DNA of 46,816 bases. Source: a bacterium. GTDB lineage: Bacteria; Sysuimicrobiota; Sysuimicrobiia; Sysuimicrobiales; Thermofontiviventaceae. Numbering within the stretch: position 1 is the stretch's first letter; every line of letters starts with the position of its first letter. A program made the translations under genes and the position numbers. The notes beneath the pieces were generated by a model that saw only the letters and a list, made by a program, of their open reading frames with translations, was not told where the DNA came from and did no database searches. Shown one piece after another: positions 17,640-25,213 of this stretch. The stretch lies in NCBI GenBank assembly GCA_030550015.1, contig JAUQQG010000100.1:1-46816 (forward strand), written 5' to 3'.

Positions 17640-17668
17640 ACACTAGCGTGCCAGAAGAATCCTGTCAA
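17640..17668 (-). promoter_or_regulatory. promoter of the smtB-like/ATPase operon
   Basis: On the minus strand a perfect TTGACA (17668-17663), 17 bp, then TAGTGT (17645-17640). The start point near 17633 falls inside the operator. Confidence 0.7.
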
Positions 17669-17695
17669 GCATGATCAAGGCCGAGGAACCGAACC

Positions 17696-19099
17696 CTATC
17701 CCGCAAGCCGATCTTCGCGATGGACTTCTCCTCGCGCCAGGGACGCGAAAACAGCTCCTATGGACAGGAGGGCGAAGATCACGAATGCCGTTCTCGCGCT
17801 CACCAGGAAAAGACCGTAGCGCTCAGGGGTGATGGGCTCCCTGCCCAGGAACAACGCAAAGATCAGCATGACTGTCCCCATGCTCAGCATCTGCCCAGTC
17901 AACCGCATGGTCCCGAGAGTTGCTGAGGCAACGCCATACAGCCGTCTCTCCACCGAGCTCATGACGGCGTTCGCGTTCGGGGAGGAGAACAACGCGAACC
18001 CCAGACCGAGCAGGACGAGGCCTGTCAGGACCATGGGGAGGGGGGTGTTCTCCCGCAACCCTGTCAAGAGGAAGAGTCCTACAACCGTCAGGGAAAGCCC
18101 AAGGGAAGCTACCACCCTGGGCTCTACACGGTCGGACAGCCTGCCCGCAAAGGGGGAGAAAATCGCCTGTACAATCGGTTGCACAAGGAGGACCAAGCCT
18201 GCCCCTTGGGGATCCATGCCATAGATGTACTGCAGGTACAAGCTCAGGAGGAAGCTCACAGCGAAGGTTGCGCTATAGTTGATCAGCGCAGCGAGATTGG
18301 AGAAGGCAAAAACAGTGTTCTGCTGGAACAGCCGGATATCCAGGACAGGGCTCTCCACCCGTGTTTCCCAAAGGACAAAGGCAACCATTCCCATCAGTCC
18401 TGCGAGGAGGGAGAGTCCTCCCCTCCTCGAGGGCAGTTCCGAGAATCCATAGATGAGCGCGAGGAACATGAGCCCATAGAGGAGAGCACCGATGCCGTCA
18501 AACCTCTCTCCCTTTGCCTCAGCCCACTCTCCCTTCAACTTCCACAGGATCAAACCCATCTCCAAGATCCCAAGCGGCACGATGGCCAGGAAAACGCTAC
18601 GCCAGCCCAACTGCGCTGTAAGAACCCCACCTATGAACGGTCCCGCAGAGAGACCCAGATAGACGGCAGCGACATTGAGTCCGAGGACCTTTCCCCTCTC
18701 TTGAGGAGGGAAGACCGAGGTGAGGATGGCAACGCCGGTGCCAAAGATCATGGAACCGCCGATCCCCTGGAGGACCCGGAAGAGAATGAGGGGTCCGGCG
18801 GAGGGAGCGAGGGCACATAGCAGGGAAGAGAAGGTGTACACAGAGATCCCATACAAGAAGATGCGTTTCCTCCCATAGATATCCGCCAGCCGACCGAATG
18901 GAAGAAGCAACACCCCTGCCGAGAGAAGGTAAGCAGTGGTCACCCAACCCAGAAGGATGGCATCGAGCCCAAACTCCCGGCCGATCCTGGGAAGAGCGAT
19001 GTTCACCGAAGAGCCCATGAAGGGGTTCAAGAACGAGGCAGTCGTCGCAATCAGCAAAACGATACGCCGGTCCACTATTCTACTGTCTTCTGCGTACAT
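17696..19099 (-). CDS. MFS exporter, DHA2-type (14 TM)
   Basis: This is a 467-residue drug/metabolite:proton antiporter of the inner membrane. ATG 19099 has AAAGGGGA about 7 bp upstream; the longer frame to 19147 reads as non-protein. Features include the loop 2-3 motif GRLADIYGRKRIFLYG and the motif-C-like helix VYLGLSAGPFIGGVLTAQLGWR typical of antiporters, then LGLGFALFSSPNANAVMSSV in a late helix. The length and roughly 14 hydrophobic segments match DHA2. It follows the nitroreductase gene on the same strand by 56 bp. Substrate unknown. Confidence 0.9.
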   Translation of the reverse strand: MYAEDSRIVDRRIVLLIATTASFLNPFMGSSVNIALPRIGREFGLDAILLGWVTTAYLLSAGVLLLPFGRLADIYGRKRIFLYGISVYTFSSLLCALAPSAGPLILFRVLQGIGGSMIFGTGVAILTSVFPPQERGKVLGLNVAAVYLGLSAGPFIGGVLTAQLGWRSVFLAIVPLGILEMGLILWKLKGEWAEAKGERFDGIGALLYGLMFLALIYGFSELPSRRGGLSLLAGLMGMVAFVLWETRVESPVLDIRLFQQNTVFAFSNLAALINYSATFAVSFLLSLYLQYIYGMDPQGAGLVLLVQPIVQAIFSPFAGRLSDRVEPRVVASLGLSLTVVGLFLLTGLRENTPLPMVLTGLVLLGLGFALFSSPNANAVMSSVERRLYGVASATLGTMRLTGQMLSMGTVMLIFALFLGREPITPERYGLFLVSARTAFVIFALLSIGAVFASLARGEVHREDRLAG

Positions 19100-19155
19100 C
19101 CACGTTCCCCTTTCTGAGCAATGCAAGGCACCTTCAACTCTCCTCATGAGCGACT

Positions 19156-19689
19156 CTAGAGAGAGGAACGGAATCGCTCCTCGTGGACGAGGTCACGCAA
19201 CGGGCGCCGGCCTCTGGGTTCCGGAGTTTCATCTGGAACACCAATGGGGAGGATCGCGATAGGACGGAGAGAGGTCGGGGCGTCCAGGATCCGGCGTACC
19301 GCCTCCTCATCGAATGCCCCCACCCAGCAGCTCCCCAGCCCTAAGGCCGTGGCAGCGAGCTGGGCATAAGCGCAGGCGATGGTCGCGTCCTGAAGGCAGT
19401 AGAGCTCGGCTCCCCGCCGCCCGTAGCGCCAGCTGCTCCGCGGTGGATTTGCCAGGAAGACCAGGACCACAGGCGCTTGCGCGATGAACCACTGCTCCAC
19501 AGCAGCCTGGGCGAGTTCGCGTTTGCGCACGGGATCTCGCACGACGACGATCTCATAGGCCTGCAAGTTCCCCGCGGAGGGAGCGCTATTGGCGGCCTCC
19601 AGGATCTTCCAGAGAGCTTCCTCAGGGATTCCTGTCCTCTTGTACGCCCGCGTGGAAACACGCCGTCGCAGCGTTTCAAAGAACTCCAT
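19156..19689 (-). CDS. nitroreductase-family FMN oxidoreductase
   Basis: This is a 177-residue NAD(P)H:FMN oxidoreductase-fold protein. The FMN-binding Arg-Ser/Thr-Arg start motif is present (RRRVSTRAYKR), then ANSAPSAGNLQAYEIVVV, LQDATIACAYAQLAATALGLGSCWVGAF and LPIGVPDE. The start at ATG 19689 gives the typical length; the frame up to 19791 lacks support. It is upstream of and probably co-transcribed with the MFS exporter, which would suit reductive detoxification and efflux of an aromatic or quinone compound, though that is inference. Confidence 0.9.
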   Translation of the reverse strand: MEFFETLRRRVSTRAYKRTGIPEEALWKILEAANSAPSAGNLQAYEIVVVRDPVRKRELAQAAVEQWFIAQAPVVLVFLANPPRSSWRYGRRGAELYCLQDATIACAYAQLAATALGLGSCWVGAFDEEAVRRILDAPTSLRPIAILPIGVPDETPEPRGRRPLRDLVHEERFRSSL

Positions 19690-19712
19690 CAACCCATCGC
19701 TCCTCTCCCTTG

Positions 19713-19761
19713 TTTTTCGGCAAACCCTGCCTTCTATGAAGGTACTCGGTCCCCCCGAAAA
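19713..19761. promoter_or_regulatory. nested inverted repeats between nitroreductase and rrf2 genes
   Basis: Outer arms TTTTCGG (19714-19720) and CCGAAAA (19755-19761) enclose a small perfect hairpin, CCTTC-TAT-GAAGG (19730-19742). It lies in the nitroreductase leader and the shared divergent control region. It could be a cruciform operator or an RNA structure. Confidence 0.35.
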
Positions 19762-19847
19762 GAAAAATACAGCCTCCACCCGATACCGCACATCTGCTGA
19801 ATGGTGGTAATTTGAGAATAAGACAAAGGAGGTCCAATTTTGATCCT

Positions 19848-20357
19848 ATGCAATTGACCAGGGAAGGGGACTATTCGATCCGTGTTCTTCTGGAGCTGAG
19901 CAAGCGTCCACGAGGGACCCTCGTCCCCCTTGAGGAGATCGCACGCCGGCAACTTATCCCAGCTCCCTATCTCAGGAAGATCGTCCAGCGACTGGCGCAC
20001 ACAGGATTTGTCCGCACGTTCCGGGGCAGGGGCGGTGGAGTCCGTCTGGAGCGGCCACCAGAGACCATCACCCTGCGCCAAGCGGTGGAAGCCGCAGAGG
20101 GCCCTATTTACCTCAACCGCTGCCTCATCCGCCCAGGAGAGTGTCCGTTGGACCGCCTCTGTCCGGTACATCAGGTATGGCGTCATGTGCAGTCTGTCCT
20201 CCTGCGGGAACTCGATGCGGTGACTTTTGCCGACCTTGCTATGACCACCCCCCGCAAGATACGGACACGCATGGAAATCTCCTCCTCCACGATGGGCAAA
20301 AAACGAAGACGTGCACGGACACGCATGGCCGGAGGTGCACAGGATGCAGGAGAATGA
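19848..20357 (+). CDS. Rrf2-family Fe-S transcription regulator
   Basis: This is a 169-residue winged-helix regulator, first gene of the ba3 oxidase operon. The HTH region is VPLEEIARRQLIPAPYLRKI, the wing FRGRGGGVRLERP. Three Cys and a His (Cys92-x6-Cys99-x5-Cys105-x2-His108) match the [2Fe-2S]/[4Fe-4S] ligand set of IscR/NsrR-type members, so it probably senses redox state, oxygen or NO and controls the oxidase. AAAGGAGGT lies 14 bp before ATG 19848, longer than usual. The C-terminus is extended by a basic tail (KKRRRARTRM) beyond normal family length; ACGGACACGCATGG occurs twice within it. The last 14 bp overlap the cbaD start. Confidence 0.92.
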   Translation: MQLTREGDYSIRVLLELSKRPRGTLVPLEEIARRQLIPAPYLRKIVQRLAHTGFVRTFRGRGGGVRLERPPETITLRQAVEAAEGPIYLNRCLIRPGECPLDRLCPVHQVWRHVQSVLLRELDAVTFADLAMTTPRKIRTRMEISSSTMGKKRRRARTRMAGGAQDAGE

Positions 20358-20457
20358 ACAGACCCCGCGCGGTGCGTTGCTTCTCACTCTCGTTTTCCTG
20401 GCGCTATTGATCCTAGGTTGGGGAATCGTCTACATCGACCTCGTCTGGGGGCGATAA
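20344..20457 (+). CDS. cbaD: ba3-type cytochrome c oxidase subunit IIa
   Basis: This is a 37-residue single-helix protein, easily missed. It starts at ATG 20344 inside the end of the rrf2-type gene and stops 3 bp before cbaB. A polar N-terminus (MQENEQTPRG) is followed by one membrane span (ALLLTLVFLALLILGWG) and a short tail (IVYIDLVWGR). Length, topology and position (IIa-II-I) match the 34-residue subunit IIa of the Thermus thermophilus ba3 oxidase, whose helix replaces the missing second helix of subunit II. The overlap with the regulator gene implies translational coupling. Confidence 0.9.
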   Translation: MQENEQTPRGALLLTLVFLALLILGWGIVYIDLVWGR

Positions 20458-20460
20458 CCG

Positions 20461-20946
20461 ATGCGCATCGATCCCTATGAGCGGGTATGGATTGTCCTTG
20501 GTCTCTTTGTTCTTGTCGCCTTCCTCGTCGGGGTCATTGCAAGTGTTACTGTTTTCGGGTATCACCTTCCCGGGCCAGCAGGCTACGTCGACCCTCGCCG
20601 CCTTGCCCAGACCCCTCCCTTTGATCAGCCAGGACTCCGGCAGATTGCCCCCGGGAAGTACGAGGTGATCCTCGTGGCCATGACGTGGACCTTCCGACCA
20701 AATGAGGTGCGGATCCCGGCAGGGTCCGAGGTAACCTTCGTCCTCTCAAGCCAGGACGTCATCCACGGGTTCCGGATCCCCAAAACCCCCGTCAACCTCA
20801 TGATCATCCCAGGGCAGATCACCCGAACGACTGTGCGGTTTGACCGCCCGGGGGAGTATACCTTCTACTGCCACGAGTACTGTGGCATAGGGCACCAAGT
20901 GATGTCGGGGCGCATCATCGTGGAGAGTGCATCTGCATCGAGGTGA
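20461..20946 (+). CDS. cbaB: ba3-type cytochrome c oxidase subunit II (CuA)
   Basis: This 161-residue subunit has one N-terminal membrane helix (VWIVLGLFVLVAFLVGVIA) and a periplasmic cupredoxin domain. All CuA ligands are visible: His102 (DVIHGF), then Cys137, Cys141, His145 and Met148 in CHEYCGIGHQVM. It receives electrons from cytochrome c or a similar donor. The single helix is diagnostic of the B-family enzyme together with subunit IIa. The gene starts 3 bp after cbaD and ends 4 bp before cbaA. Confidence 0.97.
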   Translation: MRIDPYERVWIVLGLFVLVAFLVGVIASVTVFGYHLPGPAGYVDPRRLAQTPPFDQPGLRQIAPGKYEVILVAMTWTFRPNEVRIPAGSEVTFVLSSQDVIHGFRIPKTPVNLMIIPGQITRTTVRFDRPGEYTFYCHEYCGIGHQVMSGRIIVESASASR

Positions 20947-20950
20947 TCCC

Positions 20951-22597
20951 ATGGAAGAGCTGCATCGCACCCATCCCATGGATACCGCGTTGAAGCGACA
21001 AGTGTTGTGGTACCTCTATGCCTCTTTCATCGCCCTGTTCATCGGGACGAGTTTTGGACCCTTCCAGGCCCTGGAGCACGCCAGAATTGATCTCTATCCG
21101 TTCCTGAGGTTGAACTACTATACCGGCTTGACAGTCCACGGGGTAATGAACGCCCTCGTGTTCACGACGTTCTTCATCAGCGGGTTGCTGACCTTCCTCC
21201 TCGTCTATGGATTACAGCACCCCCTCTACAGTCTCCGGCTGGGCTGGAGCGCATTCTGGGTGATGGTCGTGGGCGTGCTCCTCGCAGCGTGGTCCATCCT
21301 CAGCGGGAATGCCAGCGTCCTCTATACCTTTTATGCCCCAATGAAGGCACACCCGGCGTTCTATATTGGGCTTGCTCTCGTCGTGGTAGGAACGTGGCTG
21401 CTTTCCATGAACCTGTTCTTAACCTATCGAAGGTGGCGGCGCTTGAACCCTGGGGCCATGATGCCGCTCCTCGCCCTCGGGGCGCTCGTGACCTTCGTCA
21501 TGTGGGACATCGCCAGCATCGGTATTGCCGTTGAGGTGGTCGTACTTCTCATCCCTTTCTCTCTGGGCTGGCTCAACGGGATCGATCCACTCCTCTCGCG
21601 CACCCTGTTCTGGTTTACTGGACACCCGCTGGTGTACTTCTGGCTTCTCCCTGCCTACCTCTCCTGGTACGCGCTGCTGCCCCATCAAGCGGGGGGTAGG
21701 CTCTTTAGTGAGCCCCTTGCGCGGCTGGCCCTCCTCCTTTTCCTTCCTCTCTCCGTCCCTGTGGGGCTCCATCACCAGTTCACCGATCCCGGGGTGCCCG
21801 AGGTGTGGAAGGGCGTTCATACCTTCCTCACCTTCGCCGTAGCTGTCCCTAGCCTGATGACCGCATTCACGGTGACCGCCTCACTGGAGGACGCCGGCAG
21901 GAGAAGAGGGGGAAGGGGGATCCTGGGCTGGATTGCGAAACTCCCCTGGGGCGATCCAAGCGTCGCTGCGCAACTCCTTGCGATCATCCTCTTTGCTTTC
22001 GGGGGGATCAGCGGGATCATCAACGCTTCCTACACCACAAACCTCCTGGTCCACAACACCCTCTGGGTCCCGGGTCACTTCCACCTGACGGTCGCCACAG
22101 CAGTCGCCCTCTCGTTCATGGGGATTGCCTACTGGCTGATCCCCTCCCTGCGTGGCCGCGCCTTGTGGAGTCGGAGGCTTGGTGTGGTCCAAGCGTTTCT
22201 GTGGTTTGCGGGGATGGCCATCATGTCCAGGGGGATGAGCTGGGCAGGGTTGCTCGGCGCACCTCGGCGCACCGCGTTGGGAAGCGCCCCCTACCGCCTC
22301 CCGGAGTGGAACCTCCCCCTCTCCTGGGCCGCAGTGGGAGGGGTCCTCCTGGGGATCAGTGCCATCTTCTTTTTCCTCAATATTGCGTTAACCGTGTGGC
22401 GGTCCAGGGAGCCTGTGCCACTTGAGGTCCCCCTGGCCAAGCCCCGTCACGAAGTGGAGAGGCTCCCATGGTGGCTTGACGGGCTCCATCCATGGATCAT
22501 CGCTGTAGGAGCCCTCATCGCCGTAGCGTACTTGCCACTCCTCATCACGCTTGTGGCACACGCAACCCTCCAGGTCCCAGGCGTACGGGTGTGGTAA
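20951..22597 (+). CDS. cbaA: ba3-type cytochrome c oxidase subunit I
   Basis: This is the 548-residue catalytic subunit, with about 13 membrane helices. Haem b ligands are His63 (TVHGVMNALV) and His378, haem a3 ligand His376 (VPGHFHLTVA), CuB ligands His225, His274 and His275 (GHPLVYFWLLPAY, LHHQFTDPGV), with Tyr229 as the cross-linked tyrosine. The YFWLLPAY context and the lack of the A-family D-channel motif identify the B family, which has high oxygen affinity. ATG 20951 has GAGGTGA upstream; the frame to 20927 overlaps cbaB. No haem A synthase gene is in the window. Confidence 0.97.
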   Translation: MEELHRTHPMDTALKRQVLWYLYASFIALFIGTSFGPFQALEHARIDLYPFLRLNYYTGLTVHGVMNALVFTTFFISGLLTFLLVYGLQHPLYSLRLGWSAFWVMVVGVLLAAWSILSGNASVLYTFYAPMKAHPAFYIGLALVVVGTWLLSMNLFLTYRRWRRLNPGAMMPLLALGALVTFVMWDIASIGIAVEVVVLLIPFSLGWLNGIDPLLSRTLFWFTGHPLVYFWLLPAYLSWYALLPHQAGGRLFSEPLARLALLLFLPLSVPVGLHHQFTDPGVPEVWKGVHTFLTFAVAVPSLMTAFTVTASLEDAGRRRGGRGILGWIAKLPWGDPSVAAQLLAIILFAFGGISGIINASYTTNLLVHNTLWVPGHFHLTVATAVALSFMGIAYWLIPSLRGRALWSRRLGVVQAFLWFAGMAIMSRGMSWAGLLGAPRRTALGSAPYRLPEWNLPLSWAAVGGVLLGISAIFFFLNIALTVWRSREPVPLEVPLAKPRHEVERLPWWLDGLHPWIIAVGALIAVAYLPLLITLVAHATLQVPGVRVW

Positions 22598-22610
22598 CCT
22601 ACTTAGTCTC

Positions 22611-22637
22611 CACGGTCTTCACAGTCTGCACAGGACA
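22611..22637 (+). repeat. 9-bp-period degenerate array (3 units)
   Basis: Units are CACGGTCTT, CACAGTCTG and CACAGGACA, between cbaA and the 57-aa ORF. Related units lie on the other side of that ORF. Confidence 0.6.
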
Positions 22638-22662
22638 AACTGGAAAGACCGGATAAACCACA

Positions 22663-22836
22663 TCACCCTTCTAACTCTCCCAGGAACCTGTCAAGGACAC
22701 GGACAAGCTCCTTGAGGTGCTTGACCACATCCTCGGTAGATGGATACTTCGAGAGGGACTCCAGTTGGGTGAGGATCCGCCGGACCTCCTGGCGGGTGAT
22801 GGATGCAGCAGAGCGCACGCGCACTTGCGTGACCAT
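22663..22836 (-). CDS. small helical protein of unknown function
   Basis: This 57-residue ORF starts at ATG 22836, with GGGAGGTGA six bases upstream, among the best ribosome sites in the window. The product is helical with heptad-like leucines (EVRRILTQLESLSKY, VVKHLKELVRVLDRFL), suggesting a small coiled-coil or helix-loop-helix protein. No Cys, no signal and no membrane segment. It stands alone between cbaA and corA, flanked on both sides by related 9-bp repeats. No family recognised. Confidence 0.6.
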   Translation of the reverse strand: MVTQVRVRSAASITRQEVRRILTQLESLSKYPSTEDVVKHLKELVRVLDRFLGELEG

Positions 22837-22861
22837 GGCTTTCACCTCCCAGGGGAGTTTC

Positions 22862-22897
22862 CACGGTCAGCACAGTCCCCACGGTCTGCACAGTCCT
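22862..22897 (+). repeat. 9-bp-period degenerate array (4 units)
   Basis: Units are CACGGTCAG, CACAGTCCC, CACGGTCTG and CACAGTCCT in perfect register. It shares its consensus CACrGTCnn with the array at 22611-22637, so the two bracket the 57-aa ORF. Confidence 0.7.
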
Positions 22898-23008
22898 CGT
22901 GACAACGGTGCCTTTCCTGGTGAACCATGCGGACCGGGTTGCCGGGATCATCCTACCGACAAACGCGCGCCCGTGTCAAGTGGATGCGAACGCGACTCCC
23001 CTCCCACA

Positions 23009-23965
23009 TCAATACCAACCAAGACAACGGAACACCACGAGGAGGATCGCCGTCACAATTCCCATGGAACCAAGGGCAAACAACACGCCCCAGGATGCCC
23101 CAAATGGCGGCCACGTCCGCTCGAAGTTCATTCCATAGAATCCGGTGATCACCGCGAGTGCACCGATGATCACGGTCAAAACCGTCAGCCGGTTGACAAC
23201 TTGGTTCAGCCGGTTGGAGACAGCTGACATATACAACTCTACAGCGCTCGTGACAATATCCCTGAACGTGTCGAGCATGTCCATGATCCGCAGCAAGTGA
23301 TCATAGATGTCCCGGAGGTAAAACTGGAGGGAATCATGGTTCAAGAACGGGAGATCCCTCCTCGTCAGAATATTGAACATATCCCGCTGGGGGGCAACGA
23401 CCCTCCGGACTTCCAACAGCATCCGTTTCAGGCGAAAGAGCCTGCTCAAAGATTCCCCGCTGGGCCTGGTGAGGACAACATCCTCCAGCTCCTCAATCTC
23501 CTCCTCGATCCGATCCAGAATCGGGAAGTAGCCGTCCACAGTTACATCGAGGAGCAGGTACGCGAGATAGCCTGCGGAGACAGAGGGAGCTGTACTGTGC
23601 GCGATCCGATTCCAGACCTCCTCGATCACCTCCTCCCTCGCTGGGTGAACCGTCACGATGAAGTTCCGTCCTACAAAGACATCAAGCTGCCGGAAAACCA
23701 GGCCATCCTGCTCCTCCCCAATCGGGCTGAGAATAAGGAAGAGATGATCAGGATACTCCTCAACTTTCGGGCGCTGCCGTTGATTCCGCGTATCCTCGAT
23801 GGCCAGCGGATGAACATGAAAGACCTCCTCCAAGATGCGGACCTCTTCCTCTGAGGGACCGGTTATGTCCACCCAGATGGTCCCTAAAGAAGAAGCCAGG
23901 AGAGTGTTCAAATGGGCGGGCTGCGCTTCCTGTGCGCCTTGCGCGTGAAAGACCGTTATCCTCAT
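23009..23965 (-). CDS. corA: CorA-type Mg2+/Co2+ channel
   Basis: This 318-residue protein has a long cytoplasmic alpha/beta and helical domain and two C-terminal membrane helices separated by the hallmark YGMNF loop. The region IWVDITGPSEEEVRILEEVFHVHPLAIED is the usual CorA N-terminal signature. ATG 23965 gives normal family length; the frame up to 24037 overlaps the upstream gene. It transports Mg2+ or other divalent ions such as Co2+ and Ni2+ and follows the FAU-1-like gene by 22 bp, probably in one transcript. Confidence 0.95.
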   Translation of the reverse strand: MRITVFHAQGAQEAQPAHLNTLLASSLGTIWVDITGPSEEEVRILEEVFHVHPLAIEDTRNQRQRPKVEEYPDHLFLILSPIGEEQDGLVFRQLDVFVGRNFIVTVHPAREEVIEEVWNRIAHSTAPSVSAGYLAYLLLDVTVDGYFPILDRIEEEIEELEDVVLTRPSGESLSRLFRLKRMLLEVRRVVAPQRDMFNILTRRDLPFLNHDSLQFYLRDIYDHLLRIMDMLDTFRDIVTSAVELYMSAVSNRLNQVVNRLTVLTVIIGALAVITGFYGMNFERTWPPFGASWGVLFALGSMGIVTAILLVVFRCLGWY

Positions 23966-23987
23966 CCCAGCGGACTTCTCCCGTGTT

Positions 23988-25043
23988 TCACCATCGCGGA
24001 CTCTTCTCCCTAAAGTGTGCATTCCCCTCTGTCGCACTCAACCGAGAAAGGAGAACCTGTACTTCTTCCAGGGCTCGCTCCCGCATGGCCTCCGTCACGA
24101 TGCCCCTCCGGCAATGCTCCTCCAGCTGCTCTTGGTCCACCACGGCAACCCTCCCATCGGGCCAGACCACCACATCTACCTCAAGATCGTAGTAGCGGAT
24201 CAGGTCTGGGAAGAACTGCGGCGGGGTGTGAATATTGAAGATCCTCCCCTTCAGGGAGCCATCCGCAGCGTAGTAGGAGAAGGTAGCATGCCAAGAGCCC
24301 TGACGAAACTCCACCGTTCCCCAGTCCCCTGCCTCCTTTGGCACATTGAGGGCATCGTAGTGGCCCCCCGGCTGGAAGGTCCTCTCCAGAACTACTTCTC
24401 CTGGACGGATGCGGGCAAGCGTCCCGCGGTACTTGTAGACCCGTCCTTCAGGTTTTACATGCTCTACAAACAGGAACTTCCCCTTCTCGTAGTGGCGGTA
24501 GACAAGTTCCTCCCAAAGACGCGAGGATTTCTCAGAGAGGGCGTCTCCGCTTGTCTCCAGGGAATCCACCTCTTGCGCATGGATGCACTTGAAGTGGTGA
24601 TGACCAGGGATCGTGGGGCGGACCTCTGCCCGGATGCGATCCAGGGCCTCCTGTGCGGGAGCGGGGAAGATGATCTCTACCTTCCTGGAAAGGTCCCGCC
24701 CAATGCGGCGGAACTCTTCAAGAGAAAATGTCTTCCCCCGAAGTTCCTCAAGGGAAAGGCCAGGGTGGAGCTCCCGGAATAGCGTATAGGGTAGGACGGC
24801 CCGGAGGGTATTCACCACGGCATCGACCTCCCGCGGTGTTCCGGAGATCCGGATCCCATCCTTTCCCAGACGGTCGTGGATCGTCACATCCTCTGGCCCC
24901 TCTCCCGGGAGGAAACCGAGGGCCTGCAGAGCGGGGGAAGGGTCCACAATGATCCCGCCCAAATCTTGGAGGAGGCGGGTGAGCGCAGTGGCGTAGATCC
25001 CGCGGATCCTGATTTTGATACCAGAGAGAGGCCTTGCCTCCAA
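23988..25043 (-). CDS. FAU-1-like ribonuclease (RNase E/G-like N-terminus, DUF402 C-terminus)
   Basis: This 351-residue protein begins with KIRIRGIYATALTRLL, the start of archaeal FAU-1 proteins, followed by DVTIHDRLGKDGIRISG. An S1-like region follows, then a DUF402 domain (FLFVEHVKPEGRVYKYRG, then FQPGGHYDALNVPKEAGDW, YYDLEVDVVVWPDGRVAVVDQEQLEEH). FAU-1 of Pyrococcus binds AU-rich RNA and has RNase activity linked to rRNA processing. The best start is TTG 25043 with AAGGGG upstream; no ATG lies before the conserved first strand. Such full-length proteins are chiefly archaeal, so its presence beside corA in a bacterium is notable. Confidence 0.85.
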   Translation of the reverse strand: MEARPLSGIKIRIRGIYATALTRLLQDLGGIIVDPSPALQALGFLPGEGPEDVTIHDRLGKDGIRISGTPREVDAVVNTLRAVLPYTLFRELHPGLSLEELRGKTFSLEEFRRIGRDLSRKVEIIFPAPAQEALDRIRAEVRPTIPGHHHFKCIHAQEVDSLETSGDALSEKSSRLWEELVYRHYEKGKFLFVEHVKPEGRVYKYRGTLARIRPGEVVLERTFQPGGHYDALNVPKEAGDWGTVEFRQGSWHATFSYYAADGSLKGRIFNIHTPPQFFPDLIRYYDLEVDVVVWPDGRVAVVDQEQLEEHCRRGIVTEAMRERALEEVQVLLSRLSATEGNAHFREKSPRW

Positions 25044-25213
25044 CGCTCCAGGTCCCCTTAAGAAGATCTACCACGGCTCTTGTGCCGGATCCTGCGCTAG
25101 CGTACCTCGACCTCCCGTGAACCGGCTCCAGCGATTTGCGGAAGGAACTTCGGTATCCTGAGTTGGCAGGTATTCCATAGTTTCGCATCCAAGAGCTAAT
25201 GGGAGGGATGCCT

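Noticed and set aside
22611-22897. CRISPR array
   Set aside because: Units are 9 bp with no spacers; too short and degenerate for CRISPR repeats.
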